A model generated the notes under the pieces. The model searched no databases and was not told where the DNA came from. It was given only the letters and a program-made list of their open reading frames with translations. 64,000 nt of DNA from Parvularcula sp964556115 (GTDB lineage: Bacteria > Pseudomonadota > Alphaproteobacteria > Caulobacterales > Parvularculaceae): assembly GCA_964556115.1 (NCBI GenBank), contig CAZKVC010000001.1, positions 1 to 64,000 on the forward strand. The letters run 5' to 3'. The position numbers were made by a program, and so were the translations under genes. Positions 62,495 to 64,000 of this stretch are shown one piece after another (position 1 is the first letter of the stretch; each line of letters starts with the position of its first letter).

Positions 62495-63187
62495 ATGTCA
62501 CTGTTTCACGACGAAGAAGACGATCCGGGCGAACCCGTCCGCGGCCTGCCGGAGGCACTTCCGGCTGGTGAACGGCTGACCTGGCAAGGGAAGGCGGACC
62601 CGCTGACCCTCGCCGTTCACGCGTTCCACATCCGCACCATCACGCTCTATCTCGGTCTCGCCGCGATCATTCGCGCCAGCTACGACGCAACCATGGGCAA
62701 GGGCGCGGCGGAGATCGCATCGACCACTGCCGTCATCGCGTTGATGACCGGGCTGGCCGTGGCCGTCCTTGGACTGATGGCCTTCGCCATGGCCCGGCGG
62801 GCGGTCTTCACGGTGACCGACAAGCGGGTCGTCATCCGCCATGGGGTCGCCCTCAAGAAATATATCAACATCCCCTTCGCCGATATCGAAGCCGCTTCGA
62901 TCCGCAGGCATGCGGGCGGGGCGGGCGACATCGCCCTCTCGACCTCGAGCGGCCGGGCCGTCCCCTACTTCCACCTATGGCCCTTCGCCCGTCCGATGCG
63001 GTTCACGAAAACCGTTCCTCTACTGAGGTCGGTATCGAACGTCGAGGCCGCTGCAAAGGCGCTGGCGACGGCGATGAGCGAAGCCGCGCCTGAAGCGGTG
63101 AAAATCGCGCCGAAGACCAGGCCGGACCGCGAGCTTCGACCCGAGCCGGTCCGAGGGGCTCTCAACCCGGAGGCGTCGCTGTCATGA
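62495..63187 (+). CDS. puhB: Reaction centre assembly protein PuhB
   Basis: 230 residues with two membrane helices (about 44-85) and a bPH_2-like domain after them (AVFTVTDKRVVIRHG). Needed for reaction-centre assembly. ATG at 62495 has a GAGGAGG ribosome site 8 nt upstream; the longer frame reads back into puhA. ATGA overlap with puhC. Confidence 0.92.
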   Translation: MSLFHDEEDDPGEPVRGLPEALPAGERLTWQGKADPLTLAVHAFHIRTITLYLGLAAIIRASYDATMGKGAAEIASTTAVIALMTGLAVAVLGLMAFAMARRAVFTVTDKRVVIRHGVALKKYINIPFADIEAASIRRHAGGAGDIALSTSSGRAVPYFHLWPFARPMRFTKTVPLLRSVSNVEAAAKALATAMSEAAPEAVKIAPKTRPDRELRPEPVRGALNPEASLS

Positions 63188-63636
63188 GCAAGATGAAGAC
63201 CCATATCCTTCCCGGTGAGCGCTGGCTTTTCGCCGGTATCGGCCTCCTTGCCACGCTGTCGGTGGCAGCGATCGGTATCGGCCGGTTCTCGGACGCGGGC
63301 GGAGCGCCCGAGGCGCTCCCTTCGATGGTTCAATCGAAGCTGCTCGTTTTCGAAGATGAGATCGGCGGCGATATCGCCATTCGGGACGCGGACAGTCTTG
63401 AACTGGTCGGTAGCTATAGCACCGGCGAAGGCGGATTTGCCCGGACTGCGCTTCGCTCGCTCGCCTATAGCCGACGCCTTGCAGGCAAAGGCGCGGCCGA
63501 TCCGTTCCTTCTCGGACTGGCCGAGGACGGGCGCCTGCTTCTCCATGATCCGGCGACCCTCAAGACCATCGGCCTCGACGCGTTCGGCGACGACAATGTC
63601 GCGCAGTTCGCCTTCCTTCTCGAAGAAGCGGAGTGA
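63184..63636 (+). CDS. puhC: Photosynthetic complex assembly protein PuhC
   Basis: 150 residues with one N-terminal membrane helix (WLFAGIGLLATLSVAAIGI) and a periplasmic domain (VFEDEIGGDIAIRDADS, LARTALRSLAY-like). PuhC helps RC-LH1 assembly. Coupled to puhB by a 4-nt overlap. Confidence 0.9.
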   Translation: MSKMKTHILPGERWLFAGIGLLATLSVAAIGIGRFSDAGGAPEALPSMVQSKLLVFEDEIGGDIAIRDADSLELVGSYSTGEGGFARTALRSLAYSRRLAGKGAADPFLLGLAEDGRLLLHDPATLKTIGLDAFGDDNVAQFAFLLEEAE

Positions 63637-63640
63637 TCGG

Positions 63641-63931
63641 ATGACCATCTTCCGGCAAACCATCCCCACACGCTGCACGGTCACGGTGAAGCACACTGAG
63701 GAAACCCTCGAGGCGCATGTCGAACTCGATGAAGGACTGCTGCCCGATGTCGGCGACCGCATCACCGTTTTTGGTGATCCAGTCCGCGTCGAATACGGAT
63801 CGAGCCTCGAAGTCCGCCGGGATGCCCGGCTGGTCCGCGGTTCCAGCTTTGACAAGCTGTGGCTCAAGATCCGCTCGATGTTCGAGATGACCGAACTCTA
63901 CGAAGTCAGTTTCAGCCCACGGAGGTTCTGA
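63641..63931 (+). CDS. Conserved small protein of the puh operon
   Basis: 96 residues, mostly beta strands, no signal or membrane helix (TVTVKHTEETLEAHVEL, LPDVGDRITVFGD). Proteins of this size and composition lie between puhC and acsF in many phototrophic Alphaproteobacteria; function unknown. ATG at 63641 is 4 nt after puhC; its stop overlaps the next start. Confidence 0.8.
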   Translation: MTIFRQTIPTRCTVTVKHTEETLEAHVELDEGLLPDVGDRITVFGDPVRVEYGSSLEVRRDARLVRGSSFDKLWLKIRSMFEMTELYEVSFSPRRF

Positions 63932-64000
63932 TGTCAGCCACCGCCCTTCCCTCTCCCGCCCAACGCCCCGACGCAAGCCGCGCGGATCTCGGCCTCACGG
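63931..64000 (+). CDS. acsF: Probable AcsF, aerobic Mg-protoporphyrin ester cyclase (5' end only)
   Basis: Only 23 codons are in the window (MSATALPSPAQRP...). A GGAGG site precedes the ATG, which overlaps the preceding stop as TGATG. Identity is inferred from operon order puhA-puhB-puhC-orf-acsF; the diiron motifs are outside the window, so the sequence itself cannot prove it. Confidence 0.55.
   Translation, partial: MSATALPSPAQRPDASRADLGLT

Overview
The window reads as a chromosomal segment of an alphaproteobacterium of fairly high GC that makes bacteriochlorophyll a under oxygen: it carries a photosynthesis gene cluster with puf and puh reaction-centre operons, the PpsR/PpaA regulators and, at its last bases, the probable start of the oxygen-dependent cyclase gene acsF. 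No anaerobic cyclase bchE and no reaction-centre cytochrome pufC are seen. This fits an aerobic anoxygenic phototroph; the genus cannot be read from the sequence.

Layout. 1-8200 is ordinary backbone: clpS-clpA (clpA runs off the left edge), a GAF/HWE-type histidine kinase, a four-gene metal-type operon (MerT-like permease, MerP-like metal-binding protein, a secreted barrel-like protein, a Cys/His-rich secreted protein), a phasin with TGC-rich operator-like sites, a D,D-carboxypeptidase with a SPOR domain, three tandem terminator-like repeats, gapR, a small SAP/Rho_N-type protein and tRNA-Arg(ACG).

8184-21763 is an integrative island inserted in the 3' end of tRNA-Arg. It has an 18-bp att duplication, a tyrosine recombinase and matching arm-like motifs inside both ends. 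Its cargo is a compact defence-type cassette: type III-like Res, a separate PD-(D/E)XK protein, a Mod methyltransferase with a mosaic recognition region, a zinc-motif protein, a helicase with a ParE-like N-terminus, and a convergent Fic protein. At the right junction two identical 36-bp repeats flank a 30-bp spacer that matches gapR at 27 of 30 positions, with every mismatch synonymous.

21.9-27 kb holds iron-type genes (small membrane protein, PepSY protein, TonB receptor with a Fur-like site), a GNAT acetyltransferase and an EF-hand lipoprotein.

27.1-64 kb is the photosynthesis cluster. Leftward: crtF; bchC-bchX-bchY-bchZ-pufQ-pufB-pufA-pufL-pufM from a promoter with two PpsR boxes; bchI-bchD-bchO-DUF3422-small membrane protein; a lipoprotein cytochrome c; bchG-bch2-bchP-tspO-small membrane protein; ppsR; ppaA. 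Rightward: crtD-crtC, and bchF-bchN-bchB-bchH-bchL-bchM-lhaA-puhA-puhB-puhC-orf-acsF. Most genes overlap or abut their neighbours by 1-11 nt, so long co-transcribed operons are likely. Together they cover Mg-chelatase to bacteriochlorophyll a, late carotenoid steps, the reaction centre/LH1 subunits, assembly factors and redox/light control.
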